Below, piece after piece: positions 1 to 5,993 of a stretch of 10,632 nt of DNA. Numbering within the stretch: the first letter of the stretch is position 1; every line of letters starts with the position of its first letter. The translations under genes and the position numbers were made by a program. Source of the DNA: an uncultured Collinsella sp. (lineage in GTDB: Bacteria > Actinomycetota > Coriobacteriia > Coriobacteriales > Coriobacteriaceae); assembly GCA_934617135.1 (NCBI GenBank), contig CAKTUC010000045.1:1-10632 (forward strand), in the 5' to 3' direction. A model generated the notes under the pieces. It worked only from the letters and a program-made list of their open reading frames with translations. It did no database searches and was not told where the DNA came from.

Positions 1-1
1 C

Positions 2-670
2 ATCCCCGTTATCGCCGGCTCCGGCTCCAACTCCACGCAGACCATGCTCACCAAGTCCCTCACCTACCAGGGCTTGGGCGCCGACGGCCTGCTGCTCATT
101 ACCCCCTACTACAACAAGTCCAACGAAGAGGGCATCTACCAGCACTTTAAGACCGTTGCCGATGCCGTAGATATCCCCTGCATCCTGTACAACATCCCCG
201 GCCGCTGCGGCTGCAGCATCAGCGAGCGCAACGTAGAGCGCTTGGCCGCGCACCCCAACATCATGGGTATTAAGGAAGCCTCGGGCAACGTCGCCTACGC
301 GGCCAAGATCGCCCACCTGCTGTCCGACGACTTCCACATGTACTCGGGCGAGGACGCCCTCACCGTGCCGCTCATGAGCCTGGGCGCCTCGGGCACCATC
401 AGCGTGTGGGCCGATGTTCAGCCGCAACTCGTGCACGACATGTGCCGCGCCTACCTGGACGGCGACGTGGAGCGCGCCCGCGACATCCAGATTGCCGGCC
501 AGCCGCTCATCAACGCCCTCTTTGGCGAGGTCAACCCCATCCCCGTTAAGGAAGCACTCGCCCAGATGGGCATGATCGAGGCAAACTACCGCATGCCGCT
601 GTGTCCCATGGCAGACGACACGCGCGCCGCACTTACCGACGCTCTGAAGGGAGCTGGTCTGCTTGATTAA
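2..670 (+). CDS. dapA: 4-hydroxy-tetrahydrodipicolinate synthase, 3' part (5' end outside window)
   Basis: Condenses pyruvate with aspartate semialdehyde, the first step committed to diaminopimelate and lysine, in the cytoplasm. The frame is open from base 2, so the gene begins upstream; 222 codons plus a stop are visible out of roughly 295 usual for the family. Visible family features in order: the IAGSGSN segment, TPYYNKSNEEGIYQHF with the tyrosine pair of the active-site relay, ILYNIPGRCG with the catalytic tyrosine (codon 188-190), GIKEASGN with the Schiff-base lysine (codon 272-274), SGEDAL, and the C-terminal NPIPVKEAL. All are close to E. coli DapA. The last 8 bases overlap the start of dapB, implying translational coupling in a dapA-dapB-dapH operon. 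Nothing in the visible part is broken. The promoter lies outside the window. Confidence 0.96.
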   Translation: MPVIAGSGSNSTQTMLTKSLTYQGLGADGLLLITPYYNKSNEEGIYQHFKTVADAVDIPCILYNIPGRCGCSISERNVERLAAHPNIMGIKEASGNVAYAAKIAHLLSDDFHMYSGEDALTVPLMSLGASGTISVWADVQPQLVHDMCRAYLDGDVERARDIQIAGQPLINALFGEVNPIPVKEALAQMGMIEANYRMPLCPMADDTRAALTDALKGAGLLD

Positions 671-1403
671 GACCGTCATTATGGGAACGGGCCGCATGGG
701 CTCGCTCATCCGCACTACCGCCGAGAGCATCGTTGATGCCGTCGGACAGCCCGTCTTTGATATCGTCGCTCAGATCGGCTTTGATCTGACCGAGCTCGAG
801 AACGCACCAGCTGCCGATGTGGTCATCGACTTCTCGAACGTCGTGACCTTTGACGCCGTCGTCGCCTATGTCGAGCGCACGGGCGCTGCACTGGTCTCGG
901 GCACCACGGGCTATTCGCCTGAGCAGATGGACCGCCTGCGCGAGCTGGGCCAAAACGCCCGCGTCATGCACTCGGGCAATTACTCCATCGGCATCGCCGC
1001 CCTGCGTCACCTGGTGGCCCAGGCCACGCGCGAGCTGCCCGGCTTTGACTGCGAGATTGTCGAGACGCACCATAACCAAAAGGTCGACGCCCCCAGCGGC
1101 ACCGCCAAGCTGCTGCTTGACGCCGTGGTCGAGGCCGAGCCCGAGGCCGGCTACCACCCCGTCTACGGTCGCGAGGGCATGTGCGGCGCGCGCGACCCCA
1201 AGGAGATCGGCATGCACTCGCTGCGCGGCGGCACCGTCGCCGGCGTACACGAGGTTGGTTTCTTTGGCCAGGACGAAGAGGTCACACTCACGCACCGCGC
1301 CACGAGCCGACAGATCTTCGTCAACGGCGCCCTGGCGGCCGCCCAGAAGCTCGTCGTCCGCGACCCCGGCTTCTACACCTTCGACCAGGTCATGTTTGCC
1401 TAA
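663..1403 (+). CDS. dapB: 4-hydroxy-tetrahydrodipicolinate reductase
   Basis: Reduces hydroxy-tetrahydrodipicolinate to tetrahydrodipicolinate with NAD(P)H, the second step of the DAP pathway. The protein is 246 aa, at the short end for a family of about 245-275 aa. Motifs: an N-terminal Rossmann loop GTGRMG (residues 8-13), VIDFSN, SGTTGY, and the catalytic block ETHHNQKVDAPSGTAK with the His pair at 136-137, Lys140 and the substrate-binding SGT at 145-147. The C-terminal RGGTVAGVHEVGF and HRATSR segments are also typical. The start is a TTG inside the dapA stop region. It is chosen because AAGGGAG (647-653) lies 9 nt upstream and because the Rossmann strand begins immediately (IKTVIMGTG); the first in-frame ATG (residue 7) would remove that strand. 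Translation is probably coupled to dapA through the 8-nt overlap. Confidence 0.95.
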   Translation: MIKTVIMGTGRMGSLIRTTAESIVDAVGQPVFDIVAQIGFDLTELENAPAADVVIDFSNVVTFDAVVAYVERTGAALVSGTTGYSPEQMDRLRELGQNARVMHSGNYSIGIAALRHLVAQATRELPGFDCEIVETHHNQKVDAPSGTAKLLLDAVVEAEPEAGYHPVYGREGMCGARDPKEIGMHSLRGGTVAGVHEVGFFGQDEEVTLTHRATSRQIFVNGALAAAQKLVVRDPGFYTFDQVMFA

Positions 1404-1442
1404 CCAATCATTAACCAAGCCCACGTAAAGGAGAAACAAGAT

Positions 1443-2162
1443 ATGAGCAACGCAGCCGAGATGGATGCACAGGAGATTATCAACTACATCGCCACCGCGC
1501 CCAAGAAGACGCCCGTCAAACTGTATGTGCGCGAGAAGCCCGGTATGAAGGTTGCCTGGGGCGATGCGCACGTCTACGGCGGCCGTCGCGGCAAGACCGT
1601 CTTTGGCGACTGGGATGAGCTCAAGGCCATCCTCGACGCCAATGCCGATTCCATCGACTACTACGACGTCGAGAACGACTGCCGCAACTCCGCCGTTCCC
1701 ATGCTCGACCTTAAGGGCATCAGCGCCCGCATCGAGCCGGGCGCGATCATCCGCGACCGCGTCGAGATTGGCGACCGCGCCGTCATCATGATGGGCGCCA
1801 TCATCAACATCGGCTCCGTTATCGGCGAGGGTTCCATGATCGATATGGGCGCCGTGCTGGGCGGCCGCGCCACTGTGGGCAAGAACTGCCACATCGGCGC
1901 CGGCACCGTACTGGCGGGCGTCGTTGAACCCGCGAGCGCCACGCCCGTCATCATCGAGGACGATGTCATGATTGGCGCCAACGCCGTGGTCCTGGAGGGC
2001 GTGCGCGTGGGCAAGGGCGCCGTTGTGGCTGCCGGCGCCGTATGCGTCGAGGACGTCCCCGCCGGCGCCGTCGTGGCCGGCGTTCCCGCCCGCGTCATCA
2101 AGATGCGCGACGCCCAGACCGACAGCAAGACCGGCCTGGAAGAAGGCCTGCGCCAGCTCTAA
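1443..2162 (+). CDS. dapH: Tetrahydrodipicolinate N-acetyltransferase (hexapeptide-repeat family)
   Basis: Transfers an acetyl group from acetyl-CoA to tetrahydrodipicolinate, opening the ring and committing flux to the N-acetyl branch of DAP synthesis. At 239 aa it matches Bacillus-type DapH (about 236 aa), not the longer succinyl-type DapD. An N-terminal helical region (about 1-75) contains KKTPVKLYV. The family signature [18 protein letters not shown] follows (76-93), then a left-handed beta-helix of hexapeptide repeats (about 93-220) including [31 protein letters not shown] and the closing [11 protein letters not shown]. The start is well fixed by AAAGGAG (1427-1433), 9 nt before the ATG. 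It lies 39 nt after dapB and is the last gene of the operon in this direction; the TAA is followed directly by an in-frame TAG. Databases sometimes label this enzyme dapD. Confidence 0.95.
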   Translation: MSNAAEMDAQEIINYIATAPKKTPVKLYVREKPGMKVAWGDAHVYGGRRGKTVFGDWDELKAILDANADSIDYYDVENDCRNSAVPMLDLKGISARIEPGAIIRDRVEIGDRAVIMMGAIINIGSVIGEGSMIDMGAVLGGRATVGKNCHIGAGTVLAGVVEPASATPVIIEDDVMIGANAVVLEGVRVGKGAVVAAGAVCVEDVPAGAVVAGVPARVIKMRDAQTDSKTGLEEGLRQL

Positions 2163-2164
2163 TA

Positions 2165-2192
2165 GTTACGGCGTTTTACCAAACGCCGTAAC
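2165..2192 (+). other. Perfect 12-bp hairpin at the dapH stop codon
   Basis: GTTACGGCGTTT (2165-2176) and AAACGCCGTAAC (2181-2192) are perfect reverse complements around a 4-nt TACC loop. The structure begins 2 nt after the dapH stop codon. No T-run follows, so it is not a classical intrinsic terminator. It could protect the 3' end of the dap mRNA from exonucleases, or be a small palindromic element. Confidence 0.7.
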
Positions 2193-2204
2193 GCTCGACG
2201 CTGC

Positions 2205-2302
2205 AAACGCCCCAGAGCGGCAATCTGACGTTCAATCGTCGGGCATGACCAGAAGGTCAATGCCCTCCTCTTTCACGTCACCTTGCTCGCTCTGGGGCGT
2301 TT
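2205..2302. other. Long imperfect palindrome: rod-like structured element of about 98 nt
   Basis: I can pair nearly the whole segment by eye. The outer stem is 2205-2219 with 2288-2302 (15 bp, perfect). It continues through 2220-2223 with 2283-2286 past one bulged base, then a 2x2 mismatch, then TGACGT (2226-2231) with ACGTCA (2275-2280). A 9x9 internal loop follows, and an apical stem 2241-2250 with 2255-2265 (10 bp, one bulge) is closed by an AGAA tetraloop. That is about 35 base pairs in one rod. It lies between the dapH hairpin and the operon terminator, so it would be in the dap mRNA 3' UTR. It could be an ERIC-like intergenic repeat, a small RNA or an mRNA-stability element. The sequence alone does not decide. 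Confidence 0.65.
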
Positions 2303-2341
2303 TCGCTGGCTTACGCTCAACCTGTAGAGTAATTCAACTCC

Positions 2342-2389
2342 AAACAAGAAGGCCGAGGTCCCTGCTGGGACTTCGGCCTTCTTGTTTTT
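2342..2389 (+). terminator. Intrinsic terminator of the dap operon
   Basis: A 21-bp stem (2342-2362 with 2367-2387) closes on a TGCT loop and ends in TTTTT (2385-2389). The one non-Watson-Crick position (G2357 with T2372) is a G-U wobble in plus-strand RNA but an A-C mismatch in minus-strand RNA, which points to selection for the plus direction. It may also stop minus-strand transcription coming out of the convergent gene ending at 2410, though the T-run on that side is poorer. Confidence 0.85.
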
Positions 2390-2409
2390 CTGCAGCGTCT
2401 AAGCGCGGC

Positions 2410-3414
2410 TTATCGGTTCTCGATGCTTCCGATGTTCTTGAGCTCGATGGAGATGAGGCCGTTGGGCTCGTTGACGAACTCGATGTACTCGGAGTTCGAG
2501 CCCATCTCGGCCGGGAAGCTGATTTCGATGCCCGTGTCGGTACGAATCTTATGATTGCGCACGGCCGCGCGCTCGACCTGTTTGCGCTCCACGGGCACGC
2601 GTTCGGGCACCTTCTCCTCGGTCAGCGCCGCACGCACGCTCTCTTTGATGACCGGCTCGTCCTCAAAGACCTCGTCGACGATATCCCAAGGCGGCAGTTC
2701 CTCGTCGTCTTCGACCTTCTCGGCAACAGCGGCCTTGACCTTGGCGAGCGCCACGGCCGTGTTGGCGCCGTGCTCCTCGGCAACCTCCTCGACCACACGC
2801 GTCACGGTGTCGATAATCTCCTTGCCCGACACGCCCGTATCGCACTGCAGCAGCCCGTCAGGAATAAGCATGCGGTCCTCGCCGGCGATCTTGCGCTTCT
2901 TGTCCACGTAGCCGATCTCCATGGTGCTCGCGCGCACGATGGCGTAGCTCGGCACCTTTTGCGAGGGATTTGGCAGGATGGCGTAATGACGCGCGATATC
3001 GTTGCGCACCTCGCCCTCCTCGCGGCCCACCTCGTGCATAAAGGCCTGCTTGGAGCCAAGCAGCATCACGGCAAACCAGCGGGCGTCCTCGTCATCGTCA
3101 AAGTCCGCCACAAGCACGTCGGTGGACTCGGCCTTTTCGGCCTTGGTAAGCTCCGAAGAGATGAACTCCGCAATCTGCTGCGACAGGTCTACGAACTCGC
3201 GCTCGCCAAAGAAATAGCCCTTGAGCTCGCCGCCGAATGCGGAGTTCTCCGCAAACGTGGCACGCTTGTTATCGGCCGAAGTGCGGGCGCGGCGCAGGTG
3301 CGTGGTCACGAAGTTGCGCACGGTACGGCTCTCGATATCGAGCTCGCGCTGGCTCATGACGTTGACAGCCGAGTCAAAGTCCAGGATATGCAGGATTGCG
3401 TGATTGATTTTCAT
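2410..3414 (-). CDS. Nucleoid-associated protein, NdpA/YejK (NA37) family
   Basis: A 334-aa protein matching the 37-kDa nucleoid-associated family, of which E. coli YejK (335 aa) is the known member; those proteins bind the nucleoid, but their cellular role is poorly defined. Evidence is overall length and pattern: the N-terminal MKINHAILHILDFDS, the region RNFVTTHLRRARTS, FDDDEDARWFAVMLLGSKQAFMHE, the PSQKVPSYAIV segment in mid-protein, and a C-terminal region ending GLISIELKNIGSIE. It is acidic, with a Glu/Asp-rich stretch before the final third (VEDDEELPPWD). The start is taken at the second ATG because GGA lies 7 nt before it and the family begins at MK-I; an ATG 9 nt upstream (3423) is possible but has its GGA directly adjacent. 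It is convergent with the dap operon. No partner gene is evident. Confidence 0.82.
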   Translation of the reverse strand: MKINHAILHILDFDSAVNVMSQRELDIESRTVRNFVTTHLRRARTSADNKRATFAENSAFGGELKGYFFGEREFVDLSQQIAEFISSELTKAEKAESTDVLVADFDDDEDARWFAVMLLGSKQAFMHEVGREEGEVRNDIARHYAILPNPSQKVPSYAIVRASTMEIGYVDKKRKIAGEDRMLIPDGLLQCDTGVSGKEIIDTVTRVVEEVAEEHGANTAVALAKVKAAVAEKVEDDEELPPWDIVDEVFEDEPVIKESVRAALTEEKVPERVPVERKQVERAAVRNHKIRTDTGIEISFPAEMGSNSEYIEFVNEPNGLISIELKNIGSIENR

Positions 3415-3452
3415 ATACGGCATTCCGTTCTAGATCGATTTCAGCACGAATC

Positions 3453-3458
3453 AGTATA
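3453..3458 (-). promoter_or_regulatory. Candidate -10 box for the nucleoid-associated protein gene
   Basis: The minus strand reads TATACT, a 5/6 match to the sigma-70 -10 consensus, about 40 nt before the start at 3414. No good -35 hexamer lies 16-18 nt further upstream (around 3475-3481 the minus strand reads GCGTGC), so the call is weak. Confidence 0.35.
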
Positions 3459-3489
3459 GCGGTCGAGTCCGCCCCGCACGCATCGAAGA

Positions 3490-3516
3490 TTGGTGCAAAG
3501 CAACCTGACCCCAATG
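3490..3516 (+). repeat. REP-like sequence, single copy
   Basis: TTGGTGCAAA followed by two variable bases and AACCTGACCCCAATG. This is the same 27-nt sequence as the right arm of the inverted pair at 4704-4778 (copy at 4747-4773), differing only at two bases. It sits between the DUF2974 gene and the promoter region of the nucleoid-associated protein gene. Two copies in the same orientation therefore bracket the DUF2974 gene. Confidence 0.75.
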
Positions 3517-3525
3517 AACTAACTG

Positions 3526-4686
3526 CTAGTGCAGGAGCTCGGACTGCCACGCCTCAAGCTGCTCTGCCAGGTTCTTACCGGCAGCAGGAACATTGAGCTC
3601 GGGGCGCTTGGGCAGCAGCGCGCACTTAAGGATCGCCGCGATGGTCTGCGAGATAAAGCGGCGCGTATCCTTGTCGAAGCCCTGAGCAGCCTGAAGCATC
3701 ACTGGCAGGCTCTCGCGCAGATTCCCTGCGATATCCGCGAACCGTTCGGCGCCCGTGGCTTCAAACACGGAGAACAGCGCATCTACGAAGCGCTCGCGTT
3801 CGGCAGGCTCCACCGCAAGCAACATCTCACGAATAGAGCTATCGACGTATCGCGCGCCGGCAGACAGACGCTCGCAATACACAAAGTCGCAGCCGTCAAT
3901 GACCCAGCTGAAGGGATTATGTTGCAGCAGACTGAACTCCGTGCTCTCGACGATGGCATAGTCCTCCTGCGTCTCGAACATCATGCCGAAAATCGACGAC
4001 TGAGGCAGGGTTTTATCGATGCGACCGGACAGACCCGCAAAGGCATCGCCACCCAAGAACTCCTCGACAAAGCCGGGGCCATCATGCGAGAAGGCCCGCT
4101 CAATCCGGTTGTGAACAGCGCCGGAACACATCGCAGCGCCATACACCGCCAAGTTTCCGCCCTTGGAATGGCCTCCGCACAAGAGCGGTCCATCAATCGC
4201 GGCTGCCGCCTCGTCCACATAACGCGCCGCAGATTCCTGGGAGGGCACGGGGCACCGGAACGCCATGTTAAAGTCCTCTTTCCAGCCCACGATCGTGCTG
4301 TCGGTCCCACGGAAGGAAAGGTAGCTAAATCCTGCCGGAAAGCGGAACGTCATGGCTGCGAACTGCTCCGTCGCCGTCACGTCGTTCACGGCGCGATAGC
4401 CGCACACGCGCACGCCGCGGTAGCGAGGACTTGCCGCAACAGCCTCCAGCAAGGCGCGGCTCCCCTCCGGATCCCACAGGTCGCCAATCATGTCCCGGTA
4501 GCACTCAGCACGCAGCAGTTCACGCACATCTAGCCCCTGCCAGCCGGCAAGCTCCGGCATATCACCTGGCAAGCGCAAATACGACAGCCATGCAAACACC
4601 AGGCTGTCCACCGCACAGAACGCCCGCTTCTCAAACGAATCAAACGCCGCCTGGGCATAGGTCAAAAAGTTAGGCGAATCCGACAT
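3526..4686 (-). CDS. DUF2974 (Mbeg1-like) alpha/beta-hydrolase-fold protein
   Basis: A 386-aa cytoplasmic protein with no signal peptide or membrane segment. It resembles the DUF2974/Mbeg1-like family, lipase-like alpha/beta hydrolases of unknown substrate. Family traits: the N-terminal EKRAFCAVDSLVFAWLSYL pattern (residues about 19-37), an oxyanion-loop-like YLSFRGTDSTIVGWKEDF, the nucleophile elbow GGHSKGGNLA with Ser174, AFSHDGPGF, and LLQHNPFSWVID, which carries likely His/Asp positions. The C-terminal third (about 280-386) is helical-looking and unassigned. The minus strand has GGGAGG just before the ATG, with short spacing. It is a single-gene unit: the ldh terminator lies upstream and a REP-like copy follows 9 nt after its stop. 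Its promoter must lie in or very near the REP-like pair at 4704-4778. No evidence says which ester or lipid it acts on. Confidence 0.8.
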   Translation of the reverse strand: MSDSPNFLTYAQAAFDSFEKRAFCAVDSLVFAWLSYLRLPGDMPELAGWQGLDVRELLRAECYRDMIGDLWDPEGSRALLEAVAASPRYRGVRVCGYRAVNDVTATEQFAAMTFRFPAGFSYLSFRGTDSTIVGWKEDFNMAFRCPVPSQESAARYVDEAAAAIDGPLLCGGHSKGGNLAVYGAAMCSGAVHNRIERAFSHDGPGFVEEFLGGDAFAGLSGRIDKTLPQSSIFGMMFETQEDYAIVESTEFSLLQHNPFSWVIDGCDFVYCERLSAGARYVDSSIREMLLAVEPAERERFVDALFSVFEATGAERFADIAGNLRESLPVMLQAAQGFDKDTRRFISQTIAAILKCALLPKRPELNVPAAGKNLAEQLEAWQSELLH

Positions 4687-4703
4687 GGCCCTCCCATCAA
4701 CAA

Positions 4704-4778
4704 TGGTGCATTGGAGTCAGGTTTGTTTGCGCCAATCGCGCCCTTTTTGGTGCAAACAAACCTGACCCCAATGCACCA
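4704..4778. repeat. REP-like inverted pair (BIME-like)
   Basis: Two 32-nt arms, 4704-4735 and 4747-4778, are reverse complements with only two mismatches (4715 and 4731) around an 11-nt spacer. The core is AACCTGACCCCAATG, also found alone at 3490-3516. A second, overlapping fold is possible: TTTTTGGTGCA (4744-4754) with TGCACCAAAAA (4773-4783). From general knowledge, short palindromes of this kind spread by IS200-like RAYT transposases acting in trans; no such gene is in the window. The pair fills the space between the ldh terminator and the DUF2974 start. Confidence 0.8.
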
Positions 4779-4811
4779 AAAAAGGCGCCCGGGCCGTGGG
4801 GCCTGGACGCC
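4778..4811 (-). terminator. Intrinsic terminator of ldh
   Basis: On the minus strand, GGCGTCC pairs with GGGCGCC, and an inner GGCC/GGCC pair closes on CCAC. This gives 11 pairs with one mismatch (4784-4811), followed by TTTTTT (4783-4778). It lies 33 nt past the ldh stop. The last T of the run is also the outer base of the REP-like pair. Confidence 0.85.
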
Positions 4812-4843
4812 TTCATTGTAGCTTGCTGGCAAACGAGCTGGAT

Positions 4844-5794
4844 TTAGCAGGAGAAATCGACGCTGTCGATAATGTCCTTGAGGGCCTTGGCAGAAGCGGT
4901 GAGCTCGCCCTGCTCGGACTCGTTCAGCGGCACGGGGACGCGGCAGACAACGCCGTCGCGACCGACGACGGTCGGCATGGAGATGGCCAGATCGGACAGG
5001 CCGTACTCGCCCACCATGAGCGAGGAAACGGGCAGAACGGTCTGCTCGTCACGCATGACAGCAGTGCAGATACGCTTAACGGCCATGGCAACGCCGTAGT
5101 AGGTGGCGTGCTTCTTCTCGATGATGGTGTAGGCGGAGTTCTTGACGTCCTCGGCGATACGCTTCTCGGCAGCCTCGTGCTCCAGATGGCCGTGAAGTTC
5201 GCAGAAGGTGCTCAGCGGCACGCCGGCAACCTGGGCGCTGGACCAAGCGACGAACTCGGAGTCGCCGTGCTCGCCCATGACGTAGGCCTGGACATCGCGC
5301 GGATCGACCTCGACGTGGGCGCCGAGCATCTGCTGCAGACGACCGGTGTCGAGCACGGTGCCGGAACCGATGACGTGGCCCTCGGGCAGGCCGGACATCT
5401 TGATGGCGGCATAGGTCAGAACGTCAACCGGGTTGGAGACGATCAACAGGATGCCGTCAAAGCCGGACTTCTTAATCTCAGGGATGATGGACTTAAAGAT
5501 GTTGACGTTCTTGTTGACCAGGTCTAGGCGGGTCTCGCCGGGCTTCTGGGCAGCGCCAGCGGTGACGACGATCATAGCGGCGTCGGCGACATCGGAATAA
5601 TCGCCGGCGTAGATCTTCATCGGCTCGGCAAACGTCATGCCGTGCGCGATATCCAGAGCCTCACCCTCGGCGCGGTTCTTGTCCACGTCGATGAGGACCA
5701 TCTCGGAGAACAGACCGCTCTGCATCAGTGCGAACGCCGAGGACGAACCGACGAAACCGCAGCCGACAATAGCGACCTTCTTCTCGTTAACCAT
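4844..5794 (-). CDS. ldh: L-lactate dehydrogenase (NAD-dependent)
   Basis: Interconverts pyruvate and L-lactate in the cytoplasm, regenerating NAD+ during fermentation. At 316 aa it has normal length for bacterial LDH. Motifs: the Rossmann loop GCGFVG (11-16), the adenine-ribose acidic residue in LIDVD (Asp36 or Asp38), and the active-site loop AGAAQKPGETR. In that loop Gln83, at the substrate-specificity position, argues for lactate rather than malate dehydrogenase (which has Arg there), and Arg89 is the mobile-loop arginine. Asp149 and Arg152 lie in GTVLDTGRLQ, and the catalytic His176 in GEHGDSE. The ATG is preceded by GGGAG at 6-nt spacing. The gene is monocistronic in appearance: 199 nt separate it from the upstream aminotransferase gene and a terminator follows it. 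Confidence 0.95.
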   Translation of the reverse strand: MVNEKKVAIVGCGFVGSSSAFALMQSGLFSEMVLIDVDKNRAEGEALDIAHGMTFAEPMKIYAGDYSDVADAAMIVVTAGAAQKPGETRLDLVNKNVNIFKSIIPEIKKSGFDGILLIVSNPVDVLTYAAIKMSGLPEGHVIGSGTVLDTGRLQQMLGAHVEVDPRDVQAYVMGEHGDSEFVAWSSAQVAGVPLSTFCELHGHLEHEAAEKRIAEDVKNSAYTIIEKKHATYYGVAMAVKRICTAVMRDEQTVLPVSSLMVGEYGLSDLAISMPTVVGRDGVVCRVPVPLNESEQGELTASAKALKDIIDSVDFSC

Positions 5795-5993
5795 TACAAA
5801 CTCCCATCTCTCTCCACAAACAAACCGCCCAGGGCGACCCGAGCGGCTTGCCGTAATCCCAATACATCCAATCGGGACTTTGATTATGCTCCTATTGCAG
5901 TCAAATATCGACCGTTTACCGAAATTGTTTGCAGAATTCGTATAATAACTGCACGAAATCGGTTTCGAGCTATTGACTCACAAAAACGAATCC
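5795..5993 (-). promoter_or_regulatory. AT-rich upstream region of ldh; promoter not resolved
   Basis: This 199-nt spacer separates the aminotransferase stop from the ldh start. The part at about 5870-5990 is clearly richer in A/T than its surroundings. The minus strand holds a CATAAT (5883-5888), a TTGACT (5899-5904) and a TATTAT (about 5941-5946), but none pairs with a partner box at 16-18 nt. No clean Rex-type palindrome (TTGTGA...TCACAA) is present, only one half-site near 5978. No terminator with a T-run is evident for the aminotransferase gene. Confidence 0.35.

Noticed and set aside
633..1892. Long minus-strand open frame of 419 codons opposite dapB and dapH
   Set aside because: It is antisense to two clear enzymes, its composition is the Ala/Gly/Asp/His-rich pattern of a GC-biased shadow frame, and it has no recognisable motif.
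1972..3459. 495-codon plus-strand frame running from dapH across the intergenic hairpins into the convergent gene
   Set aside because: It crosses an intrinsic terminator and overlaps two well-supported genes in other frames; the translated product has no coherent domain.
5940..5945. Perfect plus-strand TATAAT in the ldh upstream region
   Set aside because: No -35 at proper spacing and no plus-strand gene follows; probably chance in an AT-rich spacer.
5975..5986. Possible Rex (redox) operator upstream of ldh
   Set aside because: Only one TTGTGA-like half-site is present on the minus strand; the matching inverted half is missing.
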